Shown here piece by piece: positions 11,391-24,349 of a stretch of 64,000 bases of DNA. The notes under the pieces were generated by a model. That model worked only from the letters and a program-made list of their open reading frames with translations, was not told the origin of the DNA and ran no database searches. How positions within the stretch are numbered: position 1 is the stretch's first letter; each line of letters starts with the position of its first letter. This DNA is from Tupaia tana. Its lineage: Eukaryota; Chordata; Mammalia; Scandentia; Tupaiidae. The stretch is from contig JAKSZU010000009.1 of NCBI GenBank assembly GCA_026018925.1, positions 68,312,949 to 68,376,948 on the forward strand, written 5' to 3'. The translations under genes and the position numbers were made by a program.

Positions 11391-12435
11391 ATTGATACCA
11401 ATTCCTTAAATACATATGACACAAATGCAAGCTCATTTTCTTAAGTCATATAACTATGTGAAGAACAATAAACACATTTTTCATATGTACTTAAGCTATA
11501 CATATGGCTCTTTCCTCTGATGATATCCCTACAAACACAAAAATATTGACAAAATGTCGATAAGAAGAGGTAGATTCATAGCTATTAAAAAATTTTACCT
11601 AGAACATTTGAAGTCATATATTCTTCTTCATTTCTTTAAGAATACAATTATTGGAGATTTGTGTAAAAACTGATAAACTGAAAGTCATAAGCTGATGTCA
11701 CATAGACTGAGTCTGACATTAATATATAATATTTCTTTGACCTACATAATATTTTTAAACATTTTGAATCAGTTCCTAAAGAGGATGCATTGTTAATTTA
11801 AACTCATTTGCCTTGAATGGGAAATATTTGATCTTTAGGCACTGCTCAGCTTACACCAGAAAAGATGAAAATGTCTTTTCCTCAACTTTTCAATCTCTCC
11901 TGCAGTGAAGGTGCAATCACATGACCCAGGACCTGGCAATCAAATATATCCACTCCATATCCACCTTATTTAATCTAATACACTGTCAGTTAAAAGGCAC
12001 ACCAGTACCATTAAGAAAAAAAAAAAAAAAGAAAAAAAAAGCTTCCAATTAAACTGTGCTATGAAGTGTGTGTCTTAAAATTAAGGTAAATATTCTGAGA
12101 AACAGATTTAGAAGCTTCAAGTCTGACAAGTTGGAAGCAGTGGCAAGAGTTATATCATTCTAGAGGCAACTGTTCCAGTTACATAGCCAATATCTAGTAT
12201 CAGTGATGTTAGTTGTGGAACTTACAGTGTGTAGGACCAGTGATATGAACAAAAGATGTCTGTAAGGTGATAGTTCTGCTACCTAATTTTGGGTGTTATA
12301 CTTTGACACCTAATCTTCAAGACAGGTTCTCCAGACTTTCTGGATATCTTGTAACTTATCCAATTTTATTTTTTTGTGATTAAATATATGTAACGAATTT
12401 TACCATTTCAATAATTTTATTACTATCTATTTATA
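11391..12435. other. No gene seen; AT-rich unique DNA
   Basis: No element recognised with confidence. An A-rich run sits at 12016-12040. Possibly decayed repeats beyond recognition by eye. Confidence 0.45.
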
Positions 12436-12439
12436 AAAT

Positions 12440-13439
12440 TTTCTCATTATTCCAAACAGAAACTCATTGTGAATCAAGCAACAATTTCTCTTTTCTACCA
12501 AGCTGTGGTAACCTATAATCTATATTCTGTTTCTCTGAACTTACCTGTTCTACATATTTCCTTTTTTTTTTTTTTTTTTTTTGGAGAGGTTTTTGATATA
12601 GGGCGCGTGCACTTGCCAAACAGACAGAGAGAGACAGAGAGACAAAAAACGAGAAATCACCCCCCAGGGGGGATGGCCATGCTGCAATCCCTTCTCCTCC
12701 ATTCTCCTCTCGGGATCTTGGGCACGCACGCACATGTGCCCGGCATGAATTTTAAGCCACCGGGTCCGGGACGCGAACCATGGTCGACTACGTGGGAGTC
12801 CAGCGACATAGCCATTACGTTAACTGCTGGTCCCTGTTCTACATATTTCATATAAGTGGAATCAATGATATACTATTTGTTCTTTAGTCTCTGACTTAAT
12901 TCATTAAGCATAATGTTTTCAAGGCTCGGTGATATTGCACCATGCATCAGAACTGTATCCTTTTTATCCTATTATATGGACAATCACATTTTCACATCTT
13001 TCATCTATTGATGAACACATCATGAGATGTTTCTATGTTTTGGCTATTGTGAAAAATGATACTATGAACATTTTGTATACTTATCTGTTCAATGCCCTCT
13101 TTTCAAATTTTGGGGTATATACTGAGAAGTGGAATTTCTGGGTCATATGACAATCCTATGTATAACATTTTTGAGGAATTGTAGAACTCTTTTGCACAGC
13201 AGTCTTAGCATATTACATTGCAAGCATCAATTTATAAGGATTACAATTTTTCCACATCCTGTAAAGCACATGTTATTTTCAATTTGTTTGCTTATAGTCA
13301 TTCTAGTAAATATGGAATGATATGTTATGTAATTATATAGTATATTGATTTATATTTCCTTGATGATTAATGTTGAACATCTTTTCATGTACTTACTTTT
13401 TATTTGGATATCTTCTTTGAAGAAAAGTTCATTCAAACC
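12440..13439 (-). mobile_element. Old L1 3' end, host of a nested stack
   Basis: Reversed L1 ORF2 C-terminal/3'UTR text of an ancient subfamily: TTGGGGTATATACTGAGAAGTGG, GGGTCATATGACAATCC, TATTTCCTTGATGATTAATG, TTGGATATCTTCTTTGAAG. The same element resumes at 13863-13880 and 20195-21340, after an LTR and a younger L1. Diverged well beyond coding ability. Confidence 0.78.
12561..12832 (-). mobile_element. CYN-like SINE in the old L1
   Basis: Near-consensus reverse copy. The 17-bp perfect TSD CCTGTTCTACATATTTC lies at 12544-12560 and 12833-12849. Its open frames are the same SINE peptides seen at every copy. Confidence 0.92.
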
Positions 13440-13862
13440 TGTTTTATTCTGTTCTTTTGCTACAGGAGAATACCAAAGACTCGTTATTTTAGAAAGAATG
13501 AAGGTTTAATTGAGTTCATAAAACCATGATGTTCAAGGTCAAGGGGCCACATCTGATGGGGTTTTTTTGTTATAGGGAATTCCTGTAGAATCCCAAGGTA
13601 GTACAGGGCATCATACGGCAAAATGGCAAGAAGATGTGTGTCTATGTGTCTGTGAGGGCTTTGATCTCTCTCTTCTCATAAAACCACTAGGATTCAATAA
13701 CAGGGACCATACTTTGATGACCTTATCTAATCCTAATCACTTACTAAAAGTTCTATGTCTTAATACCATAGTCAAAATAAGTTTTTACCCTCTTAGTTCT
13801 GTTGCAACAGCAAATAAGATTCGCACATGTGAACTTTTGGGTGACACATTCAAACCATAGAA
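13440..13862 (-). mobile_element. MaLR LTR (MLT1-like)
   Basis: The left end TGTTTTATTCTGTTCTTTTGCTACA and right end GTGACACATTCAAACCATAG match the reversed ends of MLT1-type LTRs (TGCTATGGTTTGAATGTGTC... at the true start), with AGGTCATCAAAG-like interior text. It lies inside the old L1 (sequence on both sides is contiguous L1), so it inserted after that L1. No gag or pol sequence is attached. Confidence 0.6.
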
Positions 13863-16800
13863 AAAAATTTTTGAACCATTTTTATTTAATTTTTTATTAT
13901 TTTTAATGTATTTGCATTATTACAATTTTATTGTTTTTATTTTTAATTTTTTATTATTTTTTTAAAATTATTATTAAATTGTTATACATCGTCTAGATTG
14001 TGAAGAGACTTTACCCAGCATGATATACACCTCAGTACAGCCCAGTTGAGGCTATTATACACAACTTTGTCAACAGATATGAAAAACTTATCTGTGTCTC
14101 TCAAGTGTCTTACAATTTCATTTCCTCCCCAAATTTCCTTTCCTATGTTCTTCTCCTCCCACACTCTCTTTCCACTTTGTCTCTAGTGTCTATTATAAGT
14201 TTTAATGCTTTTATGTTCTCTAGTCTTTCAGTATCTACCATAGAGTATGGACAGGCAATATACCTTAAGTAGAGACATACAATATCTGTCTTTCATAGCC
14301 TGACTTGCTGCACTCAACAACAAATCTTCCATATTCGTCCACTTTCTGTTAAATTCCAGGGCCTTGTTATTTTTTTATGACTGAATAGTATTCCATGGAG
14401 TATATACGCCATAATTTTTCAATCCATTCTTCTATTTGTGGACATTTGGGTTGGTTCCATGTCTTAGCAATCGTGAATAATGCTGCAATGAAAATAGTTG
14501 TGCAAGCGCTTTTCCAACTGAGTGCTCTCCTGACCTTTGGGTAGATACCCAGGAGTGGAATTACTGGATCATATAGTAGTTCTATTTGAAGGTCTTTGAG
14601 GAACATCCATATTGTTCTCCACAGTGGCTGGACCAATCTACATTCCCACCAACAGTGTAGGGGTGTCCCCCTTTCATCACATCCTCTCTAGCACTTATCA
14701 TTATTGCTTTTTTTTTTTTTTTTAATCTTTGCCTTTCTGACTGGGGTTAGATAAATCTCATTGTGGCGTTGATCTGCATCTCCCTTACCATGAGGGATGT
14801 TGAGCATTTTTTCATATGCTTTTTGGTCATTTGTATGTCTTTCTTAGAGAGTTGTTTCTTCAGCTCATTTTTCCATCTTTTGATTGAATTAATCATTTTC
14901 TTCTGGTTAAGCTGCTTGAATTCCCTGCGTATTCTGATTATCAGTCCTTTTTCTGAGGCACAGTTAGCAAAAGTTCTCTCTCATTCTGAAGACTGTAGAT
15001 TCACACTAATTACAGTGTCTTTTGCTGTGCAGAAACTCCTTAATCTGCTGTAATTCCACCTGTCTATTTTGGGGAATATTGCCTGTGCCTTGGGGATCTT
15101 GTTTAAGAAGTCTTTGCCTACCCCAATATCTCTCAGAGTTTCCCCAGTGTTTTCCACCAGTAGTTTTATAATTTGTGGTCTTAGGTTTAAATCTTTGACC
15201 CACTTTGAATTGATTTTTGTTAATGGTGACAGATAGGGGTTCAGATTCATTTTTCTGCAGGTGGATACCCAGTTTCTCCAGCATCATTTGTTAAAAAGTT
15301 TTCCTTTTTCCCACTGGATTGACTGGTACCCTTTGTCAAAGATCAGTTGGCTGTATGTCCTGGGGTTTATTCTCTACTCTGTTCTATTGGTCTTCATGTC
15401 TGTTTTTGTGCCAATACCATGCTGTTTTGATTATCACAGCTTTATAATATATTTTGGAGTCAGATGCCTCCTACTCCAGACTTCTTGTGCAGAATAGCTT
15501 TATCAAAATGGAATCTTTTATGGTTCCAGACAAATTGTATGATTGTCTTCTCTAGACCTGTAAAGAATGTCTCTTGTAATTTTATAGGGATTGCATTAGA
15601 CATGTAGGTTAATTTGGATAGGACTGCCATTTTTATTATATTGATTCTGCCAATCCAGGAACATGAGATGTCCTTCCACAATTTAGTGTCCTTTTCAATT
15701 TTTTTTTTAAGGTTTTCATAGTTTTCCTTGTAGAGGTCTTCAACTTCCTTGGTTAGTTTTATTCCTAAGTATCTTATGCTTCTTGTGGCTAGGGTAGATG
15801 GAATTACTTTCTTAAGTTCTGTCTTTGTCTGCTTGTTGTTTGTATATAGAAATGCTATAAATTTTTGTAACTTAATTTTATATCCTGCCACTTTACTGTA
15901 TGCATTTATTACTTCAAGAAGTTTTTTCATGGATACTATTAGATCTTCTATGTATACAATAATGTCAGCTGCAAACAGAGATAATTTCAGCTCTTCTTTT
16001 CCTATTGCAATAACTTTTATTTACATTTTTTGTCTAATCACATTGGCTAGTACTTTCAGTACTCTATTGAATAGGAGTGGAGAAAGTGTGCAACTTTGTC
16101 TTGTACCTGTTTTTAGCAGCTTTTCCACATTCAGTATAATGTTAGCTGTAGGTTTCCCATAAATGGCTTTTATTATGCTGAGAAACAGTCCTTCTATGCC
16201 AATTTAACTGAGTCTTGATCATAAGCCATGTTGTATTTTGTCCAATGCTTTTTCCACATTGATTGAAATGATCATATGTTTTTTATCTTTCTTTCTGTTA
16301 ATATGGTGCACTACGTTTATGGCTTTGTGTATGTTGAACCACCCTTGCATCCCTGGAATAAAGCCTACCTGGTTGTGATGAAGAACCTTTTTTATATGCT
16401 TTTGAATACGGTTACCAAGTATCTTATTGAGGATTTTTGCATCTATATTCATCAGGGATATAAGTCTGCAGTTTTCCTTTTTTGAAGTATCTTTATCCGT
16501 TTTGGGAATGAGGGTTGTGGAGGCTTCATAGAATGAATTTAGGAGGGTTCCTTCCTTTTGGATATCTAGAAATAGTGTGAGTAGAATGAGGGTTACCTCT
16601 TCTTTAAAAGTTTTGTAAAATTCAGCAGTGAAGCCATTGGGGCCTGGACTTTTCTTTGTTGGGGGGTTATTTATTACTGATTCAATATCACTGCTTGTTG
16701 TAGGTCTATTCAGGCTTTCTATATCTTCCTGAGTCAATCTTGGTAGATTATGTGTTTCCAGGAATTTGTCCATCTCATCCAGGTTTTCTTCTTCATTGGC

Positions 16801-18164
16801 ATAGTTGTTCATAGTATCCTCTAATGATGTTCTGTATTTCTGTTATGTCTATTGTAATGTTGCCTGATTCATTGTGAATTTGACTTATCTGGTTCCTTTC
16901 TCTCTTTTTCTTAATGAACCTGGCTAATGGTGTGTCAAACTTGTTAATCTTTTCAAAGAACCAGCTTTTGCTTTCATTTATGTTCTGTGTAGTTTGCTTA
17001 TTTTCTATTTCACATATTTCTGCTTGAATCTATATTATTTCTTTTTTTTTTCTGGCATTTTTTGTTGTTTCTTTTTATCCAATTCTTTGAAGCATGATAT
17101 TAGGTTGTCCTTTTGCCACCTTTCCATCTTTTTCTTGTATGCACTAATTGCTATGAACTTCCTTCTTTTGACTGCTTTTGCAGTATCCCATAGATTATTG
17201 AAATTTGTGTATTCATTATCATTAATTTCCATGAATTTTTTGATTTTCATCTTAATCTCTGCAGTAGTCATGGAGTCATTCAGAAGTAGGTTATTTAGTT
17301 TCCATGTATTTGTATATTTTTGAGGGCTTTTCCTGAGATTAATATCAAGTTTAATTCCATCTTGGTCAGAGAAGATGCTGAATATAGTTTCTGTGTCTTT
17401 GAATCTGTAAAGGCTGGTTTTTGTGCCCTATTGTGTGATCAGTCTTTGAGAAAGTACCATGTGGGACTGAGAAAAATGTATATTTTGTGGGTTTTTTTGG
17501 GTGGAAATTCTATATATGTCCATCAAGTACATCTGATTTATGGCGTCATTTAGGTCCTGAATCTTCTTGCTTATTTTTTGTCTCCTTGACCTGTCTAAAG
17601 GAAATAATGGGTTTTTGAGATCTCCAATAATTATAATGTTACAGTCTATCTCTCCTTTTAGATCTAGCAGTCTTTCCTTTATATTTGGGTGCTCCTGAGT
17701 TTGTATATATAATTGTTATATTTTCTTGGTGAATTAGCCCTTTTACTACTATTTAATGCCCTTCTTTGGCTTTTTTACGGTTTTTGTCTTAAAGTCTATT
17801 TTGTCCAAGATCAGTATAGCAGTTTCTGCTCTTTTTTTGGTTTCCATTTGCATGGAAGGCTTTTTCCAGCCCTTCACTTTTAATCTGCGTATGTCTTTAT
17901 CCATGAGATGGGTTTCTTGTAGGCTGTAGATGGAGTGTTTCTGATTTTTAATCCATTCAGCCAGTCTGTGTCTCTTGATCGAAGAATTTAATCCATTGAC
18001 TTTCAATGTTATTATCGCTATTTCCAGACTTTTCCCTACCATTAAGTTGGCCATATTCCTGGTTGTTTTTTGTTCTTTTATTGCTTTCTGTCTCTCTTTA
18101 GTTTCCTTGGTGTAGTACTTCTTTCAGAATTTCTTGAAGAGCTGGTCTGGAGTTGGCAAATTCT

Positions 18165-18417
18165 TTTTTTTTTTTGGAGAGGTTTTTGCTATAGGGCGCG
18201 TGTGCTTGCCAGACAGACAGAGAGACAGAAAGCGAGAAATCACCCCCTGGGGGGGATGGCCACACCGCAATCCCTTCTCCTCCATTCTCCTCTCTGGATC
18301 TTGGGCATGCACGCACATGCACCCGGCGTGAGTTTTAAGCCACCGGGTCCGGGACTCGAACTGTGGTCCACTATGTGGGAGTCCAGCGACATAGTCATTA
18401 CACTAACTGCTGGTCCC
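18165..18417 (-). mobile_element. CYN-like SINE in the 3' end of L1 ORF1
   Basis: Perfect 18-bp TSD CTGGAGTTGGCAAATTCT at 18147-18164 and 18418-18435, which is L1 ORF1 sequence. The copy is slightly short: one GTCTCTCT repeat of the body is missing. Frames crossing it are chimeras of L1 and SINE. Confidence 0.93.
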
Positions 18418-19799
18418 CTGGAGTTGGCAAATTCTATCAGATTTTGTTTATCTGAGAATGTTTTTATTTTCTTTTCCCATATTAAGGATAATCTTGCCAG
18501 GTATAGTATTCTTGGTTGCAATTATTTTTCATTTAACACTTTGAATATATTTCCCCATTCTTTCCTTACTTGCACTGTATCCTATGAGAGGTCCAGTGTT
18601 AGTCTGATGGGATAGCCTTTGTAAGTGATTCAATGTTTCTCTCTTGCCAATCTTAGTATCTTGTCTGTGTCTGTCATTTTGCTCAATCTAGCTATAATGA
18701 GCCATTGAGAGAATCGTCTTGGATTGATTCTACTTGGGATTCTTTGTATTTCTTGGGTCTGGATGTTTGAGTGCCTCTCTAGACTTGGAAAGTTTTCTTC
18801 CAGGAATTTATGGAATAGATTATTAATGCCCTTATTAGTTTCTTTAGCTTCTTGGATACAAATTATTCATATATTTGGGTGTTTCATGGTATTTACTATT
18901 TCTCGTATATTATCCTCAGTTTTCTTGGCTGTTTTCTCAGTATTTTTTATAGTTTTTTCTATGTGATTGATTTTGTCTTCTACATCTGAAATTCAATCTT
19001 TTGCATGGTCTAACCTGCTTTTGATACTTTTGAGGGAGGTTTTAATTTCCTGTATTATAGCCTTCATGCCTATCAGTTCTATTTGATTCTTTTTTATGGT
19101 GTCCAATTTTTCTTTCATATTGTGGAAGGACTTCCTCATCTCTTGGAGCTCAATGTCTCTTTTCTCTTGCATTTCATAGAATTTTGTTACCATGAATATT
19201 CTAAATTCTTTTTCTGACATTTCTGTAATATGCTCTAAATTTTCCCTACTTGGAGAAAGGTTACATTGTTCCTTTGGTGGAGATATACTACTTAATTCTC
19301 TCATCCTTGAGACTTTTCTTTGATTTTTAGTCATTTGGCAATGTTTTCACTTCTGGTCAGTTTGTTGGAGAGAAATTCTGTGACTGTGAACTCATGTTTC
19401 CCCCACTGTGAAATAATTTGGTGCTGTTTTCTTCCTTCTACTAAGTCCTAAAATGTGGGAATCTCACGGGGAGTTTTGCAATCAGATTTATGAAGGGGAA
19501 TTTCACTATTTTGCAACCATTACAGTGGTGTACAAAGAAGTCTCTAAAACTCACAATGCTCAGATGTTTAACTACTATGCACTTAATCGTCTCTAGGCAG
19601 AGGGTAAGGGGTCAGAAGTAAAACAGGAAATTAGGTTAAAGAAAAAGAAAGTAGGAAATAGAAATAGGGAGAGAAGACACAAAAAAGAAGGAAAGTACTA
19701 GAAGAAAAAGAACAATAAAAGAAAAAAAAATCACTTTGCAAAAAGTGAAATTGGGATGAAAATTGAAAAATGTGCTTGCACGCCACAAGAAGGCCCTAA

Positions 19800-20195
19800 A
19801 CGGGCAAAGGTGGAGATGACTAGCAGCTTTCTGTCTCAGATGCGAAAAAAATACAGAGATTAACAAGAGAAAAGCCCAAGCAGGGCAGAGAGCTATTTTT
19901 TCAAAAAGAGGAAAAAAAGTTCGAATGGACAGCAGAGAGCAAGAAGGAGCAAAACAGCCTTGTTACCTGGCTAGCACTGAGTCTGGGAGGGGGACACTGG
20001 CTGGGGGAGATGTCACAGCCATGAAGTTGGACTCAGCCCCAAAACTAGCAAAGGTGGAGATGACTAGTAGCTTTCTCTCCTGGCTAGCACTGGGTCTGGG
20101 AGGGGGATATTGGCTGGGAGAGACTTCACAGCCATGAAGTTGAACACAGTGGCCCAAAACAGACAAAGGTGGAGATGACTAGCAGCTTTCTTTTT
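19800..20195 (-). repeat. L1 5'UTR repeat blocks (monomer type 1)
   Basis: The block CAAAGGTGGAGATGACTAG recurs at 19805, 20049 and 20164. The 115-bp spacing between the last two includes a second copy of CTGGCTAGCACTG(A/G)GTCTGG. In mouse L1 such 5' monomers act as promoters; the same role here is inference. Confidence 0.65.
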
Positions 20196-20198
20196 AGC

Positions 20199-21340
20199 CA
20201 TTTTTTAATTAGTTTGCCTTTTTTTTTGGCTGAGTTGTAGGAGTTTTTAAATATAATATAGATATTGAGCATTTATCAGATATTTTATTTGTAAATATTT
20301 TATTTTGTGGCTTAACTTTTTAGTCTTTCTAGCCTTTTTTTTTTTTTTTTGAGAGAAATTTTTACTATAGGGCATGTGCACTCACTGGAGAGACACAGAG
20401 ACAGAAAGTGAGAAATCACCCCACAGGGGAGATGACCACACCACAATTCCGTCTCCTCCCTTCTCCGCCTGGGATACTGGCCATGCATGCACAGACATCT
20501 GGCATGAGTTTGAAGCCATTGGTCCAGGACCCTAACCATGGTCAACCATGTGGGAGTCCAGTGATGTAACTGCCATGCTGTCTGCTTGTCCCAACTTTTT
20601 ACTCTTTCTGATATTTATATTCAATGTGTAAAAGTTTTAAATTTTGATAAGGTCTAATGTACAAGGAAACTTCAAATAGTTTGTGAAAAAATGGAATTAA
20701 AGTATGTGTTTATTTTGAAGCAAAACTATTTTTGAAATCTATATATTATTTTTTATAACAAACATTTTTCATGAGCTTTTGAAGCCCCCTTGTATATTTT
20801 TTATGCTTTTGGTTTCATATTTAATAAATTTCTGTTGATTCAAAGGTCATAACAATTTGCCCTCAAAAGTTTATCACTTTAGCTCTTAAATTTGAATTTT
20901 GATGCATTTGGAGTTAATTTTAGTATATCATCTAAGTGCCTAAGTTTATTCTTTAGAAACACTGTTTTTCCAGAAAAAAATTAATCAAAGTGAGTGTTTT
21001 TTCCCCACTACATGCTCTTGATACTTTTGCCCCAAATCAATAAGCCATAGAAGAAATGATTGATTTTCAGATTCTCAATTTTATTCCATGGGTCTGTATT
21101 ACTGTTCTTATACCAGTGCCAAATATTTCTGTAGTTTTGTAGTAAGTTTTGAAATATGGAAGAGTGAGTCTTCCAACTTTGTTACACTTATTCAAGATTA
21201 ATTTGACTATACCTTGTCTCTTGAATTTCCATGTGAATTCTAAGATCAGTGCAGTATTTAATATTAGGTACCAACTTGAGCAGACAACAGTACCCAAATA
21301 TTTGGTCAATGTTTCTAGATATTTCTATTAAAGTATTTTA
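20199..21340 (-). mobile_element. Old L1, continuation of the element at 12440-13439
   Basis: Reversed ORF2 text: TGAGTTGTAGGAGTTTTTAA, TGAGCATTTATCAGATATTT, GATTCTCAATTTTATTCCATGGGTCTG, TTTTGTAGTAAGTTTTGAAATATGG. The junction with 13.86 kb reconstructs the L1 phrase CCCATTTTTTAATTAG, so the younger L1 and the LTR lie within it. A SINE interrupts it at 20331-20592. Confidence 0.75.
20331..20592 (-). mobile_element. Diverged CYN-like SINE in old L1
   Basis: TSD AACTTTTTAGTCTTTCT / AACTTTTTACTCTTTCT at 20314-20330 and 20593-20609. Diverged head (CAGTGATGTAACTGCCATGC) and tail (ACTATAGGGCATGTGC reversed). Confidence 0.82.
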
Positions 21341-21975
21341 AAGATAAGCTTAACATTTAAATCAGTAGACTTTGAGTGTGTGGTCCTCATTCAAGTAGTT
21401 GAAAATCTTAGTTAAAAAAAAAATTTTACCTCCTCCTCTTAAGAAGGAATCCACCAGCAGACGGTCCTTGGACTCAAGCTGCAACATCGACTTTTCCCAG
21501 GGTCTCTAGCCACCTGGCTTACCCTGCAGATTTTTGACTTGCCAGCCTTCAAACTTGCATTAAGCAGTTCTCTAAAAGTCTCTTTCAATAGATATGCAAA
21601 CAGAAAGACAGACTTGCTATTTGTTCTGTTTCTCTGGAGCGCTTATATCAATCAGTTTGTCCATTTTGTTAAAAAAAGTCATTGAAATTTTTATTAATTT
21701 TTCTTTAACCTGTTTTTATTTTACATACTTAAGATGCACAATGCAATATTTTGAGATATATATGCATACTTAAATAAATAGTACAGTTAAATAATTGACA
21801 TATCTATTGCCTTCCATAGTTATCTTCTATTTTTGATAAATCCACCTAAAATCTTCTCCTTTAGCAAATTTTTAATATATAAAACAATATTGTTAACTAT
21901 GGACCTATTTTTGTACATTATATTTCAATGTCATTCAATTCTGAACATAAATGCCATTTTGTATGATTTTACTCC
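21341..21975. other. No gene seen; old repeat remnants
   Basis: 21420-21660 contains CCACCAGCAGACGG...CTGTTTCTCTGGAGCGC, reminiscent of an ancient mammalian LTR or MER end. 21700-21960 (CTTAAGATGCACAATGCAAT, TTAACTATGGACC) recalls an old L1 3'UTR. Both are too diverged for a firm call. Confidence 0.35.
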
Positions 21976-22568
21976 TTTAAAATTCATTGAGACTTATCCT
22001 GTGGCATGACATACAGTATGCCCAGAGGATATTTTATGCATACTGGCGAAGAATGCATTTTCTACTGTTTTGAGTAGGGTGTTTTAAAAATGTTTGCGAG
22101 GTCCATCTGATTTATACTATGCTTCAAGTCCTCTAATTTCTTACTGATCTCTTGTCTTTCTATTCATTATTTAAAGCAAGGTATCAGTCTCTGACTGATA
22201 TTTTAGAACCGTCTATTATTTTCTTTCAAGTCTGACAACTTTTGTTTCAGATATTTTTGGCAATCTATTTTTAGGCACATATATGTTTACAATTAAAATT
22301 ACTTTCTCAAGGATTAAAACTTTCATTAATATATAATTTCCTTTTCTCTTGAAATATATATAGTGGATTAAAATTTCTTTCATTTACTATTTGCATAATA
22401 TATCATTTTATGTTACTTTCAACCTCTTCTTGTCATTGTAATTAAAGTGACAAGTGTTCTTGTAGATAGCACACAAATGAATCATGGTTTTTTTTTTCCA
22501 TTATACCAATTTCTTCCCTTTAATTAGAGAGTTTAATCCATTTCTTTTAAATAAAAATGATTAAGGAG

Positions 22569-22832
22569 GGGACCAGCAGTTAGCATAATGGCTATGTCGC
22601 TGGACTCCCACGTAGTCGACTGCGGTTCACGTCCCAGACCCGGTGGCTTAAAACTCACGCCGGGCGCGTGTGCGTGCGTGCCCAAGATCCCGAGAGGAGA
22701 ATGGAGGAGAAGGGATTGTGGCGTGGCCATCCCCCCTGGGGGGTGATTTCTCGCTTTCTGTCTCTCTGTCTCTCTCTGTCTGTTTGGTGAGCTCACGCGC
22801 CCTATAGCAAAAACCTCTCCAAAAAAACAAAT
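22569..22832 (+). mobile_element. CYN-like SINE in old L1
   Basis: Perfect 20-bp TSD at 22549-22568 and 22833-22852 (AAATAAAAATGATTAAGGAG), the longest SINE duplication in the window. Diagnostic positions mix both SINE subfamilies (TTCACGTC with GTGGCCATC). Confidence 0.94.
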
Positions 22833-23104
22833 AAATAAAAATGATTAAGGAGCTACTTACTTTTGCCACTCTGCTATTTTATTTTTGTATATTTTATGTT
22901 TTTGCTCCTCAATTCCTTCAGTGCTGTTTTGTAGTAGATTTTTTAAAATTATATTATGATATTTTGTTTCTTTTCTTCTTTCCTTGTCTATATAATTTTT
23001 GTTACTTTCTTGACAATTACATTGAGGATTACAATGAACACATTAAAGTTATAACAACTTAGTATGAATAATACTAGTTTGTTTTCAGTAATATTCTCAG
23101 TTTT

Positions 23105-23235
23105 CATAGAAATTGGCTTTAGAATCCTTTGTGGATACTAAAATTTCTTGATATTCGATTTTTTTATATAAAATGGCGTAGTATAAATTTGGACCTCCAT
23201 ATCCATGGGGTCCACATTTATAGCTCTAGAGAGCT
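23105..23235 (+). mobile_element. Tigger-like DNA transposon fragment
   Basis: CTTTGTGGATACTAAAATTTCTTGAT, then TTTTATATAAAATGGCGTAGTATAAATTTGG, matches the interior of the nonautonomous Tigger-type element also seen at 47735-48630. CATATCCATGGGGTCC resembles its terminal part, so the fragment is rearranged. Confidence 0.42.
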
Positions 23236-23639
23236 CACTGTACACAAATACTTTGCTCTATGCACACATAACTCTCTCCATTTATATTATCAAATATTAT
23301 TTCTTTCGTTGTGTGCCCATCAACATAGATTTATAATTTTAATACATATGTCTTTAAATAATAACAGCGAAAAAGTCTTACGAACCCTTAATGAACCAAA
23401 AGTGCAATAATACTGGCTTTTATATTGACCTGTTTAGCTACCTTTCCCTGTGTTCTTTACTTCATTATATGGTCTCAAGTTACTGCTTTGTGTCTTTTCT
23501 TTTCATCCTGAAATACTCCCTTTATCAGTTCTTATAAGACAGGTTTAATAGTTACAAACTCCCTTGTCTTTTGTGCATCTGGGAATGTCTTAAGTTTTTT
23601 CTTTATTCTTTTTAAATTATTTATTTATTTATTTATTAA

Positions 23640-23705
23640 CGGCCCCCCAGGCAGAAATTTTTTTTTTTTTCCCCCAACAGAGAACTTTACATTTTTTGGT
23701 CTGTT
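23640..23705 (-). mobile_element. Short fragment matching the 3' tail of composite copy B
   Basis: CAACAGAGAACTTTACATTTTTTGG is nearly identical to CAACAGAGAACTCTACATTTTTTTGG at 26993-27018. Probably a stray L1 3'UTR piece of the type that supplied the composite tail. Confidence 0.4.
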
Positions 23706-24048
23706 AAGTATTTCTTGAAGCATAGTTTTTCTAGATATTAAATTCTTGGAAAGCAGATTTTTTTCCTTCTTCTTAGTGCTCTCAATATGTCATCCTACTA
23801 CTTTCTCTTTTGGTTTCTGATGAGAAATCAACTCATGATATTGTTGACATTTCATTGTATATGATAATATTTTTTTCTTGCTGCTGCTGTCAAGATGTTC
23901 TCTTAGTGTTTGTTTTTTTTGACAACATAACTATAACGTGTTTCATTGTGGTTCTTGTCATATTTATCCTGTTTGGAGTTAGGTCAATTTTTTTTAAATT
24001 AAGAATTGTTTATTTCTGGACTTTTCCCACATAATACTTTTTTGTATT

Positions 24049-24335
24049 TAAATTTATTTATTTACATTCATTTACTATACATCATTATAGCACACAAAAT
24101 GAGATTTTCCATCCAGAATATACTGTATATTGGCTCAATCAAGCACATCAACATATGTGTTATCATCAACAAATAATTTCCATTTCTTGTTTCCTGTATG
24201 TTTTGCTTTTTTCCCATCCTTGATTCCCTATCTCTCACCCTCTGCCATCTCCCACCCTCCTCCCACACTGTCTCTGGTATCCATGGTTACTTTCTATGCC
24301 TTTCCCCCCCACATTTTATTGGTTCACTAAAGATC
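24049..24335 (-). mobile_element. L1 3'UTR fragment
   Basis: Reversed 3'UTR: TTTACTATACATCATTATAGCACACAAAATGAG, GAATATACTGTATATTGG, CCCACACTGTCTCTGGTATCC. Comparable to the L1 tails at 62.05 and 63.2 kb. Confidence 0.7.
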
Positions 24336-24349
24336 TTAATTAATCTAAA

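Larger units (their letters stand above)
13880..20198 (-). mobile_element. Near full-length L1, degenerate
   Basis: Reading on the minus strand: a 5'UTR with repeated blocks (20180-19340), ORF1 from about 19334 (start MTKNQRKVSRMRELSS, then the coiled-coil segment EIQEMRKSFHNMKEKLDTI-like), ORF2 from about 18054 (endonuclease start MANLMVGKSLEIAIITLKVN), the RT region, the C-terminus at 14636-14367 (ending SMEYYSVIKK) and the 3'UTR to about 13880. At about 6.1 kb without the nested SINE it is close to full length, but both frames carry many stops and shifts. The RT motif FADD reads FAAD (15964-15975). Flanks CCATTTTTATTTAATT and CCATTTTTTAATTAG (about 13875-13890 and 20199-20213) may be the target duplication; they are also part of the host L1. 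Confidence 0.9.
21976..24010 (-). mobile_element. Old L1 (ORF2 N-terminal half and upstream), broken
   Basis: Reversed L1 text: GAAGAATGCATTTTCTACTG, GAGGTCCATCTGATTTATAC, GACAACTTTTGTTTCAGATA, AGAGAGTTTAATCCATTT, AGTTCTTATAAGACAGGTTTAATAG, and later ORF1-like text. A SINE interrupts it at 22569-22832, and foreign pieces lie at about 23100-23230 and 23640-23705. No usable frame remains. Confidence 0.65.

Noticed and set aside
14367..20195. Several 60-200 codon minus-strand frames as independent genes
   Set aside because: All are pieces of ORF1 and ORF2 of one degenerate L1, in L1 order.
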